Part shown: positions 13,128 to 24,303 of the stretch, one piece after another
Layout of the letters: every line of letters begins with the position of its first letter
Position numbering within the stretch: the stretch's first letter is position 1
From: Eudasyphora cyanicolor
Taxonomy: Eukaryota > Arthropoda > Insecta > Diptera > Muscidae
Assembly: GCA_963930755.1 (NCBI GenBank)
Contig: OZ005735.1
Span: 241,670,394-241,734,393, forward strand
Direction: 5' to 3'
DNA: 64,000 bases
Made by a program: the position numbers and the translations under genes
The notes under the pieces: generated by a model
What the model saw: the letters and a program-made list of their open reading frames with translations, nothing else
Told to the model about the DNA's origin: nothing
Database searches by the model: none

Positions 13128-13275
13128 AGCTTCTTAAAAAGCCGCCCGTCTGACTACTGTTTACGATAACTCTCGAAAGGAATAACAGAATTTGTTCAAA
13201 TTTAGTTTGTTGATATTATTTTCCCAAATTTAGTTTAGTTTGGTCGAGGATTGGTAGCATTGAACCATGCTTTCT
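13128..13275 (+). mobile_element. Old GTCY family A fragment
   Basis: A decayed GTCTG tract is followed by TTTACGATAACTCTCGAAAG and a region resembling the segment after the microsatellite in family A. Neither terminus is present. Probably a fossil of the same family. Confidence 0.5.
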
Positions 13276-13756
13276 GGGTTAACATTCAGTAGAATATTTA
13301 AGATTATGTAACTCACTCATTCCGTTTCTTTCCATTGGCATTCCTTCCCCCCCAAGAAATCAACTTACAGAATTGCTCCCACTCATTCATAAGTTTCCCA
13401 TAGTTATTTTTAACTGATCTTGCAGCTATTTTTAAACTTCTAGTTTATTGTCAACTTCTACTGTATTTATTTTGCAATAATTTTGTATGGTTTTCCTACT
13501 CCGAATTGGAAAGGAGGCACGTTGGCATTCTTTATCAATCAACCACCTACCACTATTTATGGCCTCTATATCTGAAATTCCATTCACATAAAAATGCAAA
13601 TAAAAACTAGTTTTAAGGAATTTCGGCTTATTTAAAAGTCTACGAGAAAAAGGCATAAAACATATATAATACAAAAAAAAAAACAAATCATGCCGTAACA
13701 AATTAAATAAGAAAAAAAACATTAATACAACAAAAAACGTGAGTAAATTACGCACT

Positions 13757-13780
13757 AAACAAAAGACTTAGGAAACAAAC
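13757..13780 (+). other. 24-bp dispersed motif, copy 2
   Basis: Carries AAACAAAAGACTTAGG then AAACAAAC, one base different from the CTTAAG core. Flanks are unlike those of other copies. Confidence 0.6.
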
Positions 13781-14091
13781 GTCAGCTGTGTTAATTCATT
13801 CATAAAATATGAGAATAATATAAATATGCTAAGCGTATACATATTCGATAACGATAAAAAAACAACAACAGTTGAAGGTGGATAAAAATATCACAAATTT
13901 TTTTAGAACAAATCGTGGGTGTTTATTTGTTTCACAACAATTCTTATATTAAAGAAGATTGGAGAATTTAATTGAGTGACATTATGAGGGAAGCGCGCGT
14001 GCGCATTTTGTTTAGATATTTTAAATTTTATAGTAAAATAATATCATACATTTATGACAATGCCACAATTCAATAGACAAATGGAATTTCA

Positions 14092-14115
14092 AAACAAAAG
14101 ACTTAAGACACAAAC
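14092..14115 (+). other. 24-bp dispersed motif, copy 3
   Basis: Core CAAAAGACTTAAG followed by ACACAAAC. It lies 112 bp before copy 4 in the same orientation. Confidence 0.7.
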
Positions 14116-14203
14116 TGTATTTGTTATGGCATTCATGTCCAGCCAATACTGTTGTTTGTTTTTGTTAAACTTAACTATACAATTAAAGAAAAATCAATTG
14201 TCC

Positions 14204-14227
14204 AAACAAAAGACTTAAGACACGAAC
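14204..14227 (+). other. 24-bp dispersed motif, copy 4
   Basis: Core CAAAAGACTTAAG followed by ACACGAAC. Forms a closely spaced pair with copy 3. Confidence 0.7.
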
Positions 14228-15446
14228 TTCAATAGACCTATATAGAGTATGTAGTGGGAGATAAGATATTTTGTGGATTAAGTAAGACAATTTATAAAAA
14301 AATATTTCAATAAAGAATCAATTACTCAAGTCTAGAGGCCAGTGAAAGTAATTTCAAAAATTTTGGGAATTTCCTGCCATCAATCAATAATTTACAATGG
14401 AAGCGCGAATACATGAATCGATTATGTGCCATAACTTTTACTCTTTACTCTTTTCGGACATTTCCCCAACAAACATTTAGATCCGCCAAAGCAAAATTTA
14501 CACTGTACAGATGATAAATAATTGAGATGCTAAATTATCGCAAAAAAAAAACAAACAAAAATCATTAAAAAAAACCCTAGATTTTGTTTGTATAAAGTAA
14601 ACGAGACCACAAAATGAAAATACACCACAACAAACATCCAATTCAAATCAATCAAATACATCAGCAACAGAAAAAACTGAAAAATACAAAAGGTGCGATT
14701 TTTTTTGTTTAGACGTCAATAAAACCGACAAATGGCAAAAAAATCACGATATGATGACCAAAAGGCAAAAGTAAAAACCACAACAACAGCAACAACAGTT
14801 TGCAATACAACAAAAAAATAGAACAAACACACAACAACGAACTAATAAAGATTAAATCAGCCGTGTCTTATATGGGAGTGAGTAAGAAAAAAAGGCCAAC
14901 TCACAGAAAAGACCACAGAAAATCCAAAGATCCGGGATCTTAAATTGGAACAAAGTTGGAAAAACACATAAAAATGTACGCAACAACTCGTAATGATTGT
15001 TGGCTTAAAGCTAATTATACTCTCGTACACCACCGCCCCACATCAGATCAGATCGGATCGCAGCCAGACTCGTCGAGACCAGACAACAGACACTATCAAC
15101 GACTGGAATGACTGGACAGCAGCGGCTCTTGTCGAAGAAGAACACGGACATGGATTTATTACAACAGAAAACGTTAAGAAGAAACAAAAAAAAAAACATG
15201 GGAAGAATGAACTTGTCAGACAAACGCACTGGAATGTCACATATGAAACGGAACCTCAAAAATTGGCGTGAAATTCGTTAATAACAAGGTAATGGGAAAA
15301 TAATAACTTGTCGATTTTTTCCAAACACCTTCATTATTACATGACAGTTATAGATTATTATCTATCAAAAAAAAGTTGAGCTTTCAATAACGACAACTGA
15401 AGACATTTTGTATGAGTTACGGGATGTGAATTTATATTACACAGAA

Positions 15447-16067
15447 AAAAATCCAGAGTGATATGATTTCTTTGAAAAAACACACACTTATTGTTAAGGA
15501 AATTCAAAACGTTTTTATTTAATGTGAAGTACAATCGATACAATTAAGTTCTAAATAAAACGTCATTCAAATGGCCTTCACGACTTCTTCTGCAGGAACG
15601 AATTCGATGAACCCAATTTTCGTGCACTTTTTCCACTAAATCAAGTCGTATGTCACGAATAGCACGTTCAGTATTGACTTGTAAAGCTTGAAGAGAGTCT
15701 GGTTTATTTCGAAAGACCAATGACTTCAAATAACCCCACAAGAAATATTCTAATGGTGTTAAGTCACAACTTGTTGGTGGCCATTCAATATCACAATTTT
15801 TTTGAAATAATCGAATCTCCAAACTTTTCTCGCAACAATTCAATTGTTTCATATGCTGTGTGGCACGCAGCCACAATCGGTCAATGGCAAAAAGATAACG
15901 AGAGCTAAAATATTGCTCATGGGTGTCAAGGTCGTAGGTCGACTGGAAAGAGTTTTTTTTTGGATTTAAAAAAAATTGACTTTGCATCATTTTCAAATGT
16001 GAACGGAAAGTTTACTCATGCTCTAGTAAGTCGGATGGGGAATCGGTCAATGGCAAAAAGATAGCTC
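15447..16067 (-). mobile_element. DD41D mariner derivative, family M1, copy M1a (split)
   Basis: The left end (15447 onward) matches the inverted 3' end of family M1, with the phrase GAGTGATATGATTTCTTT. The element then runs on the minus strand through a transposase remnant and one complete plus one partial copy of the M1 module. It breaks off after AAAGATAGCTCTT at about 16067, where the LINE begins. The rest of the element is not seen on the far side of the LINE. Confidence 0.7.
15544..15996 (-). pseudogene. Mariner transposase remnant (M1a), C-terminal catalytic half
   Basis: The frame encodes the M1 module (PFFLNPKK, then FAIDR) joined directly to the C-terminal part of a Tc1/mariner transposase. 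The transposase part has the signature WPPTSCDLTPLEYFLWGY followed by a long helical tail ending in SREGHLNDVLFR. The first catalytic Asp and the QQDG segment with the second are missing. The third catalytic position is Glu (PLEYF) where the related copy at 53.7 kb has Asp (PLDYF). It therefore cannot encode a working transposase. The same module-to-catalytic junction recurs in other M1 copies, so this deletion form is what was amplified. Confidence 0.75.
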
Positions 16068-18960
16068 TTATTATTTTTATTATTTATTAATAGATTCTTA
16101 GTTATAACAGTATTAAAATATAGATAGTAACATTATTATAATCTATTTTCGGCGTAGCATATTTGCTGTGAGCCGGAGTGACATTTAAATGTATATACAT
16201 ATGTACATTTTAGATATTGAATTCATTAAGAATTAATTTTCTATATTGAGAACAAATTTCTATATATTTATACAAATTGAGGAAATTCGTGCCATTTAGT
16301 ATATTAATAACTTCATTTGTGTTGAGAATAATTTGGCCAAGGTACACAATTCTAAATTCGCGGTAAATAGGACAAATACCAATGAAGTGGAATGTATTTT
16401 CTGATTCGTTCATGTTACAAAGTGTGCATATTCCATCTGTATTGTCTTTAAAACATCTTGCATTTAGATTAAGGAGACCACATCTAGCTTTTATAATTAA
16501 ACTGGTAGCACGAGTAGATAATTTAGCGGTTAGTTTAGGTGTTACGTTATAATTTAGTTGACAGTAGAGGTCGTGGAATTGAGAATTAGAAGCATTTAAG
16601 CAAAAATCGTTACGTTCTTTCATTTGCAAAGCATATATTATTCTCCTCCAGTATACACATATAGGAGTACCGTCGTTAGGCATAGGGTATTCCAATGTAT
16701 TACATAAATTTGTCCATTCTTTTGCCCGGGAGACATTCAATGCTATTACTTCTTCAGCTAATATTCGCGGTAATCTATCAGGACTAAGATTCAATACTTT
16801 TTCAATGTAGCTAAAGTGCATTTTTAAAGTTGAAGTAAATAAAGTATTTAGGCCGGTTTCTATGTATAAGACATAGTTTGGGGTATTGTTTGGCAAGATC
16901 AGTAATTTCTTTAAATAAAACCGAAGTAACTTTTCCACATCTTCAAATCTTTCATAGCCCCATACTTGTGCAGCATATAACATTATGGATTTTGAGCAAG
17001 CTTCGAAAAGTTTTAATTTATTGTCTCTGGAAATTTTTGGATGACTTATGTATTTCGACCAAGTTGAGTTAATAGCGATTTTAGAAGCAGATAGTTTTCT
17101 CTGAAGATGTTTTTTAAATGACAGATTATATGTCAAGCTCCGAGGTATGTATAGCAATTGACAATTTCTATGTCTTTTTCTCTATAACACCACTTTAAAT
17201 TAGAGGATATTCGTGGGCCCTTGCGGAAAACTACTATTTTCGACTTGGATAGATTAACTTTCAAATCCCATGTTACACAATACATTTCTAAAGCATTAAT
17301 CATATTTTGTAAAGAACTGGGAGAGTCTGATAGCAAGACAATATCGTCTGCATATAGCAGAACTTTTATACTTCTATTTGCAACATTAACACCTTCTGGG
17401 AGGAATTCCGGAAGGTCGTTGACATATAGAGAAAATTAGACTGGACTAAGAATACAGCCTTGTTTTACTCCAGTTTCTACTGAAAAAGATTCGGAGAATG
17501 TATTTCCATCCCAGATTCTAGTTTCCGTATTATCATACAATGATTTTAGAATTATTATAACTTTAGATGAGAGTCCTATACAGGAAAGTTTGTAAAAGAG
17601 ACTATCCCTGGAAATCAGATCGAAAGCACATGATAAATCAACAAAAAATGCATAAGTGTTTTTATTATTTAACTTATTTATATTTACAATGTTGACGAGA
17701 TTGAATATATTGTCAACCGTGGAGTAGTTTTTTCGAAAACCAGATTGAAACTCATTTAAAATATTATAAGTTGAGAGCCAAATAGATATACGATTCAATA
17801 AAATGTTATTGAATATTTTGCACAAAGTGTCTATTAGTGATAGACCTCTGTAATTAACTGGTGAGTTTGGGTCGCCTTTCTTAAAAATAGGTATCAAAAT
17901 TGACTGTTTAAAGGATTGTGGTATCGACTCGCTAAGGAATATTTTATTAAAAACTGTCAATATATCATTCAAAAAGCCATGGGGAGCAAATTTATAGAAT
18001 TCATACGGGATTCCATCTTGCCCTGGCGATTTATTTGTCTTCAGGTTCTTTATAACTGCGTATATTTCGTACATTTCAATTGGTGAATCTAAGAAGGCAT
18101 CAACAAAACAAGGCATACACCACATAATACATTGAGCATCGTCTCGATTCTGCAACATAGTTTTAAAGTGAGAGAGAAAGTCGTTGGCATTAAGGTTACC
18201 CCCTGGTGTATGACTATGTTCTTTAAATGAATTAGACAAGTTCCACCAGTCTTTACTGCATTTTACAAAATCTAGGTTCCTAATGTTTTTATTGTACAAT
18301 GTCAATTTCTTTTCGTCGCATACCTTTAGATATTTAGCCCTGGAGGAGAGGTATCGTAATGTGTCCGGATAAGAATGATTCCTTCTATATATTTTGAGAT
18401 TCTTAAGCATAACCGATCTAAATCGAAAGCATTTCCGGTCAAACCATTTGGGTTCAAAAAAAGATTTGTGTGACTTCTGAACATTCGCTTTTTCTATTTT
18501 ATTCTTGATCGATGCAACCAAATCATCCGTGGTAGCATCCATTTCTTGAATCGAACCATTGGAAAGCGTTTCTAGATTTCTATAGTATTTTACCCTATAC
18601 TTATCGTTCCAGCGAAGTCTTTGTAGGGTACAATTTGTTTGCCAACTCCCGTGGGGTTTTGGAATTTTTATTTTCAGGCATAGTGGCATGTGGTCAGAGT
18701 ACGGCTTAGAGGATACGGTGAACTCATCTATATATTGTAGGAAATTAACCGAGCAAATACAATAATCAATAACAGAGTTACCCATTACACCACAAAAGCT
18801 ATACTCTCCATCTGGATCATTCAACGTTCTACCATTCAATATAATACCTCCTATGTTTTCTATCATATTCAAGAGTTGTCTACCTTGAGAGTTGATACAT
18901 TTATCTTTAGACTTTCTGCATAAACAAATGGGGACTACGTCCAAATATAACTCACTGGCT
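16068..18960 (-). mobile_element. 5'-truncated LINE (LINE1), minus strand
   Basis: A non-LTR retrotransposon relic of about 2.9 kb lies on the minus strand. Its 3' end (about 16068-16110 on the plus strand) is T/A-rich, compatible with a degenerate poly(A) tail. It appears to have inserted inside the mariner module after AGCTCTT. At the other end it stops within the endonuclease domain, a typical 5' truncation from incomplete reverse transcription. The last 20 bases or so before the neighbouring LINE2 are ambiguous. Confidence 0.8.
16210..18956 (-). pseudogene. LINE1 ORF2 remnant: endonuclease C-terminus, reverse transcriptase, zinc knuckle
   Basis: Domains in order are as follows. First comes the C-terminal half of an APE-type endonuclease (IDYCICS and SDHMPLCL). 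A connector follows, then a full reverse transcriptase with KSPGQDGIPYEF, IFKKGDPNSPVNYRG, the A-box FVDLSCAFD, VKQGCILSPV and the catalytic LLYADDIVLL. The thumb comes next, and last a CTLCN...H...C zinc knuckle (16.38-16.45 kb). There is no RNase H domain. The frame is broken by one TAA stop at 17433-17435, just before FSLYVND, and by one frameshift near 17145 after CYTYLGA. It copied RNA into DNA when intact and is now dead. Two lesions over 2.7 kb suggest moderate age. I do not assign a clade. Confidence 0.85.
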
Positions 18961-18964
18961 TTAA

Positions 18965-20193
18965 ATGAGCGTGATTAGACCAATAATCACCTACAGCTGT
19001 GTAGTGTGGTGGACATCAATGGACAAGAAGTGCAACGTAATACCTTTGCAAAAAATTCAACGTATGTGCTGTCTAGGCATAAGCGGGGCATTTAGAACTG
19101 CACCAACAAAAGCGTTGGAGACTATACTGCACATCCAACCAATAGACATCCGTATAAAGTATAGGGCAGCCCTCACAGCAAGACGTCTACATGTGATGGG
19201 TGAATGGATAAATCGAGACCACAAGTCGTACCATCAGAAGATTTTAGAATCTCTAGTTGGTCACATTCAAACGCCAGAAATCTCCGACCGCATTCCTGAA
19301 GTGCGGCTTACAGCTACCTGTGATACGTTTGTGTCAGACAGACGCTCCTGGGAAAATGGAACTTTGGCCCATGTGCCAGTGGGAACCACCTGCTACACGG
19401 ATGGGTCCAAGCGAGGAGGAAGGACGGGTCTGGGACTTTTTATTGATGAACCAGAAGTCGAACTTCACTTCCGCCTCCCTGACCATAACACGGTATTTCA
19501 AGCAGAAGTTCGAGCAATCACGGAGTGTGTGAACTGGCTCAGTAACACGACAAAGCCTAAATATGCCAACATCACAGATAGCCAAATGGCGATTAAAGCA
19601 AAGGGGAAAGGGTCAAATCCAGAACTGTTTTGGACTGTAAAAGAACGATAAATGATTACTCAGCCCATGCGTATTAGCTGGGTACCGGGACACAACGGAG
19701 TGATTGGAAATGAACGACCAAACAGCTTGGCTTCAAAGGGCAGAGAACTTCGAGTAATAAACTTGGAAAATTGGAATCCTTCCGAAGCCACGAAAAATTA
19801 GTTGAAGCACTGGGTAGTGATGGCTCACAAAGCTGTGTGGAATAGCGCAACAGTAGGGGCAACTGCAAAGATACTGTGGGGTGACCCAAATGAAAAGAGA
19901 ACATGAAGTCTTCTGAAACTAAACAAGATCAATACTAGTAAGATGATGAGTGTTCTAACGGGACACTCAAGCTTACAAGCACATGTTCATCGCATAGGAC
20001 TAGCAGGAAACGACGAATGCAGGGCATGCAGAGAAAACATTGAAACGATGGAACATTTTGTGTGTCACTGCTCGGCTTTCACACATGAAAGATCCCAACA
20101 TTTCGGGTCCGACATATTACCAGACTTGACTCATCTCAGAGAATATGACTGGAAGATACTGAGAAAATGCGTGTCTAGTACCGATTTTCTGTA
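18965..20193 (+). pseudogene. LINE2 ORF2 C-terminal remnant: RT thumb, RNase H, zinc knuckle
   Basis: One continuous frame is interrupted by three stop codons (about 19648, 19798 and 19903). Each is one C-to-T change from a sense codon (CAA, CAG and CGA). The thumb shows VIRPIITYSCVVWW and IQRMCCLGISGAFRTAP. RNase H follows with acidic residues in CYTDGSKRGG, FQAEVRAI and ITDSQMAI, then SWVPGHNGVIGNE after the first stop. The C-terminus holds CRACRENIETMEHFVCHC, a CCHC zinc knuckle. RNase H would have removed template RNA during second-strand synthesis. The start is not a real initiation site; it is where the truncation falls. Confidence 0.85.
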
Positions 20194-20259
20194 ACTCGTG
20201 AGGCATAAAAAGATCATAAATAAGGAGCGCACAACGGGCCGAACCACTGGCTTAAGTGT

Positions 20260-20291
20260 ATGTCCATGGACATGAGACGTTTAAACGTCTC
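20260..20291. other. Two abutting perfect palindromes in the LINE2 3' UTR
   Basis: ATGTCCATGGACAT (20260-20273) is directly followed by GAGACGTTTAAACGTCTC (20274-20291). Both are perfect palindromes and end 8 bases before the CCTAA tail. In RNA they could form short stems at the 3' end, where a LINE reverse transcriptase usually recognises its template. Confidence 0.75.
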
Positions 20292-20299
20292 CTCTCTTC

Positions 20300-20320
20300 A
20301 ACCTAACCTAACCTAACCTA
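20300..20320 (+). repeat. Tandem CCTAA tail of LINE2
   Basis: Four AACCTA/ACCTA units close the element instead of poly(A). The unit equals the reverse complement of the canonical insect telomere repeat TTAGG, which flies have lost. Coincidence with a LINE tail repeat is the simpler reading. Confidence 0.7.
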
Positions 20321-20504
20321 TTTCTTTCACTCATTATAGACATAGCTACATTAAAAATCTATTTTATAAAAAAAAATTTCGTATAAATTTTATGTATTTA
20401 ATTAATTACAAATTATTTTTGTTCACACGGCGTTAATGGCGCTTACAACGTTATTCGCGATTATGCTTCAATTATATTCTACATCACACTATGGTACATG
20501 GTAT

Positions 20505-20889
20505 TATACTCGTAAGTGTATTTCATGGCAGATGTTTGTAACACCTAGAAATAGCTCAGCCGATTTAACCATGTGTGTCCGTCCGTCTGTCTGCCCCTCC
20601 TACGATATGTTGTTCGTTGAGTACAGGTCGTATTTTCACTACGATTGTGCTGAAATTTTGCAGTTAGAAGTCTTTTGCATATGGAAAGAACCCTGTGGAA
20701 ATTTGTTGAAATGGTTTAGATATAGCTCCCATACATATGTTTCGTCCGATTTGGCCCTTAAGCACTATAGAAGCTGTATTTTACATCCAATTGCTTTGGA
20801 ATTAAGCATGGTGGAGTTTCTTGATCCATGGACCAACATTGCTAAATTTGAAGAGAATGTGTTCGGATTTAGAATTGACCCTTTAGCCC
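20505..20889 (+). mobile_element. GTCY family B fragment, B1
   Basis: Contains GCAGATGTTTGTAACACCTA, a short GTCCGTCCGTCTGTCT tract and about one and a half internal units (AAGCTGTATTTTACATCCAA, TTTCTTGATCCATGGACCAA). It stops where the fold-back element begins, within the phrase CCCTTTAGCCCT. Confidence 0.65.
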
Positions 20890-21175
20890 TACACGGGGCA
20901 AAATCGCCTTTTTTGATATGTTTGAATCGAAAGAAAATATATTTGGAACACAAATTTTTAAATATTTTATATTTCTTAACAAATAAATTTTATTTGAAAA
21001 TCAATAAAATATATTTGGAACGCATATATTAATATATTACAACAAATTATATTTGCAAACTAAATTTCTCAAATAAAATATGTGTTTAAATACAAATAAA
21101 ATTATTATTTATGAATTTTTCCAAATATATTTTATTTAAAAAAGATTTCCAAAACTTTTGCTGAGTTTTTCAAAT
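20890..21175 (+). repeat. Left arm of a large fold-back element
   Basis: This arm of about 285 bp starts TACACGGGGCAAAATCGC and is repeated inverted at 23787-24085. It consists of CAAATAWATTTTATTTGAAA-like AT-rich sequence. The arms share indels and remain clearly alignable over most of their length. Confidence 0.75.
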
Positions 21176-21496
21176 TTCAGTTTAAATTTTTCCTTGGTTT
21201 CGAATTGTACCTCCCAGTTATGATACCATATGCAGCATTACCTTCTGTTTTAAATCAATCATTTAAAATTTCTGAGTATTCCAAGCCATCATTAGTTGTC
21301 AATTCTCTAAGTACTTTATATTGACCCAAGATTATATGATTTCAATTATTATTTTTTTTACGAACATTAAAAATTTCTAAAAATTTAACTTTGAATTACT
21401 GAAAAATTTGACACAATTTATGTATTTTATGAATATTTAAATGCAAATAAATATTTGTTTCACAAATAGCAGTCACATTGGGATGTAAACAAATAT

Positions 21497-21640
21497 TGGT
21501 TTAGAACAACATCTTCCCAAATACACAATTTTTGTATGTACCAAATATTACATGCTTAGAGTCTACCCTAAACATATATATGTTTCAAGCCGAATATGTT
21601 TGGGACAATATACTACAGAAGCGATTTTTTTTCAGCGTGT
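21497..21640 (+). mobile_element. MITE end, related to the element at 26134
   Basis: Runs from GTTTAGAACAACATCTTCCC to a terminus GATTTTTTTTCAGCGTGTA. The reverse complement of 26134-26285 aligns along it with mismatches and small gaps. It lies inside the fold-back element. Confidence 0.6.
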
Positions 21641-21800
21641 ATAGAAGCTGTAGTTTACATCCAATCGTTTTGAAATTAAGCACGGAAGAGTTTCTTGATC
21701 CATGGACAAACATAGCCGAATTTGAAGAAAATCGCTTCAGATTTAGCTATAGCACCCATATATATGTTTCGTCCGATTTGGCTACAGAAGCAGACATGTA
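21641..21800 (+). mobile_element. GTCY family B internal fragment
   Basis: One family B internal unit: AAGCTGTAGTTTACATCCAA, TTTCTTGATCCATGGACAAA, GATTTAGCTATAGCACCCAT. Neither terminus is present. Confidence 0.6.
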
Positions 21801-22770
21801 AATTGTGTAGTTCTGTCGGTTTGCCAACCGAATTTTGGTAGTTCTGTCTACTATCATGCGATTCCATCAGGACAACCAACAGAAGCAGAGATGTAAATTG
21901 TGTTAACAAATTCTTGTTGAAGTACTCGTATACATTGGATATTTCATTGTTACACACAGAAGACAGTTTGGTTGCCTCAACCGAATTTTGGTAGTTCTGT
22001 CGGTTTGCCAACCGAATTTTGGTAGTTCTGTCTACTATCGTGCGATTCCATCAGGACAACCAACATTTTGGTTGTGGTATACTTCTGCTTCCATGTTGAT
22101 AACAATCATATTTGGTTGCGCCAACTACGAAAATTAGTTGTTGTATGTTGCCACAAACAACTGTTTTATAAAATTGGTTGTTCTGACAATTAATTAAAAA
22201 TAGTTTTCTTAAATTTTTTATTTTATTTATTACCAAACAATTCATAACAAAATTGAAAAATCCCATATTACAAATTCATCACTATTATTAGATGTGGAAA
22301 TATTTGACACAAATTTTAGCACACGAAAAAAACACAAAACTTTTATGCAAATATCGCTTAACCCTGTGCTTTCAATTTCATGATTGTTGCTTTTATTGTT
22401 TATTTATGTAAAACATTTTGCACAACATATTCTGCATTCTACACATTATTATCAACACGAGATTATTTTTGACTACATATACCGTTCTTGAACAAAATGT
22501 TGAAGATTTATTTATGTCGAATAATTTTATTTTTTGTTTGTCATGTATCAGCAGAAGAACAGCAACCAATCTTTCGGTTGTATTTCCCAAAATATGTACA
22601 TTTAATTATTCTTAATATGTGAAATTATTGGGATAATCAAAAAACGATTATTTACTAATACTTTTTTCTGTTGTAGTAATCAATAATAATCTTTGGTCTA
22701 CTGATACAATTTCTGTTGTCAAGAATAAAACATTGGTTGTCGCAACCAAAAATCGATCATATGGTGCTAT
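21801..22770. repeat. Unclassified interior of the fold-back element with an internal duplication
   Basis: A segment of about 68 bp containing GGTTTGCCAACCGAATTTTG and GCGATTCCATCAGGACAACC occurs at about 21815 and 21997, a period near 182 bp. GGTTTGCCAACC is itself palindromic. Phrases such as GGTTGYSGCAACC recur up to 22750. No coding frame has recognisable domains. Probably a non-coding transposon I cannot name. Confidence 0.5.
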
Positions 22771-22771
22771 A

Positions 22772-22958
22772 ATGAACCAGTAAGGAAAGGCTAAAGTCGG
22801 GCGGTGCCGACTATATAATACCCTACACCACTCTCGTAATATTGAATAACTCTGATACATAAATTTTGTAATTCATGTATAAATTGTTTACATAAATTTA
22901 CTTTTGGGACATTTTATACTTAAATAATACCCTGTACCACAGTGTGGTGTAGGGTATA
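22772..22958 (-). mobile_element. Short complete family B element, B2
   Basis: The 3' terminus (AACCAGTAAGGAAAGG with the GTCGG/CCGAC hairpin) is at the left and the 5' terminus (ACCACAGTGTGGT palindrome inside TACCCT/AGGGTA) is at the right. Only about 190 bp lie between, without the microsatellite. An internally deleted copy. Confidence 0.7.
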
Positions 22959-23606
22959 AAAACGATTGGATCTAAAGGGCCAAATCGGATGAAACATATA
23001 TATGGGAGCTATAGCTAAATCTTTACCGATTTTCTTCAAATTCGGCAATGTTGGTTCATGAATCAAGAAATTCTACCATTCTAAATTTCAAAACGATTGG
23101 ATGTAAAATATAGCTTCTATAGAACTAAAGGGCCAAATCGGACGAAACATATATATGGGAGCTATAGCTAAATCTTAACCGATTTTTTTCTAATTCGGTA
23201 GTGTTGGTTAATGGATCAAGAAACTCTACCATTCTAAATTTCAAAACGATTGGATGTAAAATACAGCTTCTATAGGACTAAAGGGCCAAATCGGACGAAA
23301 TATATATATGGGAGCTGTATCTAAATCTGAACCGATTTCAACCAAATTCAATAGCGATCTTAACAGCCGCGAATTACTATAAACTGCAAAATTTCAGAAC
23401 GATCGGAGTGAAATTGCGACCTGTAGTCGACGAACAACTTTACATGGACAGACGGACGGACGGACGTTAAATCGACTCAGCTAGTGATTCTGAGTCGATC
23501 GGTATACTTTAAGGTGGGTCTAGCTGTGTTATTTTCAGGTGTTACAAACATCTGCCGTGAAACAAACTTATAATACCCTGTACCACAGTGTGGTGTAGGG
23601 TATAAA
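22959..23606 (-). mobile_element. GTCY family B element lacking its 3' end, B3
   Basis: Abuts B2 directly. It has about three internal units, a GACG tract at 23449-23467 (GTCY on the minus strand) and a 5' terminus at the right with the ACCACAGTGTGGT palindrome. The 3' hairpin is missing. Confidence 0.7.
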
Positions 23607-23786
23607 AATTAAAATAAGTTTCCACAACTAACCGAGTGTCAATGAAAAAAACAATCTTAATTCGATTGATACAACCATCGATATAGTTGGGAATAGTTAG
23701 AAAATAAAAATAAGTGGTTTCAAATAGAAGTTAATGCTAAGTATGCCATTTTTAATAGGAAAGCATAATTCGAAAACATGGAAAAA

Positions 23787-24085
23787 AATAAAACTAAAGT
23801 TCGAAAAATTCAGCAAAGTTTTGAAAATCTTTTTTTTTAAATAAAATATATTTGGAAATATTCATAAACAATAATTTTATTTGTATTTAAACACATATTT
23901 TATTTGAGAAAATTAGCTTGCAAATATATTTTATTCTAATATATTAACATATGCGTTCTAAATACATTTTATTGATTTTCAAATAAAATTTATTTGCTCG
24001 AAAATATATAATAATTAAAAATTTGTGTTCCAAGTATTTTCTTTCGATTCAAACAAATCAAAAAATGCGATTTTGGCCCGTGTAC
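23787..24085 (-). repeat. Right arm of the large fold-back element
   Basis: Inverted partner of 20890-21175, ending in GCGATTTTGGCCCGTGTA. Arm separation is about 2.6 kb. No clear target-site duplication is seen outside the arms. Confidence 0.75.
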
Positions 24086-24202
24086 AGAAGGCGTTTAAAT
24101 TTTAAAATTTTTTAACAAAAAAAGAAGAAATGTATTTCATTTATGTTTTTGTGCTCACAATGTCAAAACAACTTTGAACTATTAAGAACTTTAAATGTTG
24201 TG

Positions 24203-24303
24203 ATACGCCAAACATAGGGTCTTAGGCCACTTCTTCGATGTGTTATACTTTTTCCGCAGCAAATTACAAAATACATATATACCGCCCCCACTAAAGTGAG
24301 GGA
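24203..24303 (-). mobile_element. GTCY family A 5'-end fragment
   Basis: Minus-strand 5' end of family A: CATAGGGTCTTAGGCCACTT, GTTATACTTTTTCCGCAGC and CCACTAAAGTGAGGG. The remainder is absent. Confidence 0.65.

Larger units (their letters stand above)
13276..15446. other. Unique AT-rich stretch with three copies of the 24-bp motif
   Basis: No gene is supported. Open frames at 13432-13755 and 14993-15271 have no recognisable domain and low-complexity composition. CAA/AAC-rich tracts occur at 14780-14870. Motif copies at 13757, 14092 and 14204 are listed separately. Confidence 0.5.
18961..20320 (+). mobile_element. 5'-truncated LINE (LINE2) with RNase H and CCTAA tail
   Basis: The 3' third of a non-LTR retrotransposon lies on the plus strand. 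It begins in the reverse transcriptase thumb, just after the catalytic domain, and runs through RNase H and a zinc knuckle. The 3' untranslated region ends in tandem CCTAA units. Presence of RNase H places it in the I-like group of LINEs, different from LINE1. It abuts LINE1 head to head at their truncated 5' ends. Confidence 0.8.

Noticed and set aside
13432..13755. 107-codon open frame on minus as a small membrane protein
   Set aside because: The F/L-rich start reflects A/T runs. No start context, splice structure or family resemblance could be supported.
14993..15271. 92-codon frame with more balanced composition
   Set aside because: Overlapping frames are open on the other strand, the K/Q-rich end is a poly(A)-like tract, and no domain is visible.
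20300..20320. Telomere or interstitial telomeric repeat
   Set aside because: It is only four units long and sits exactly at the 3' end of LINE2, so it is the LINE tail.
16068..20320. Endogenous retrovirus or LTR element
   Set aside because: No long terminal repeats, protease or integrase; the enzyme order and zinc knuckles fit two LINEs.
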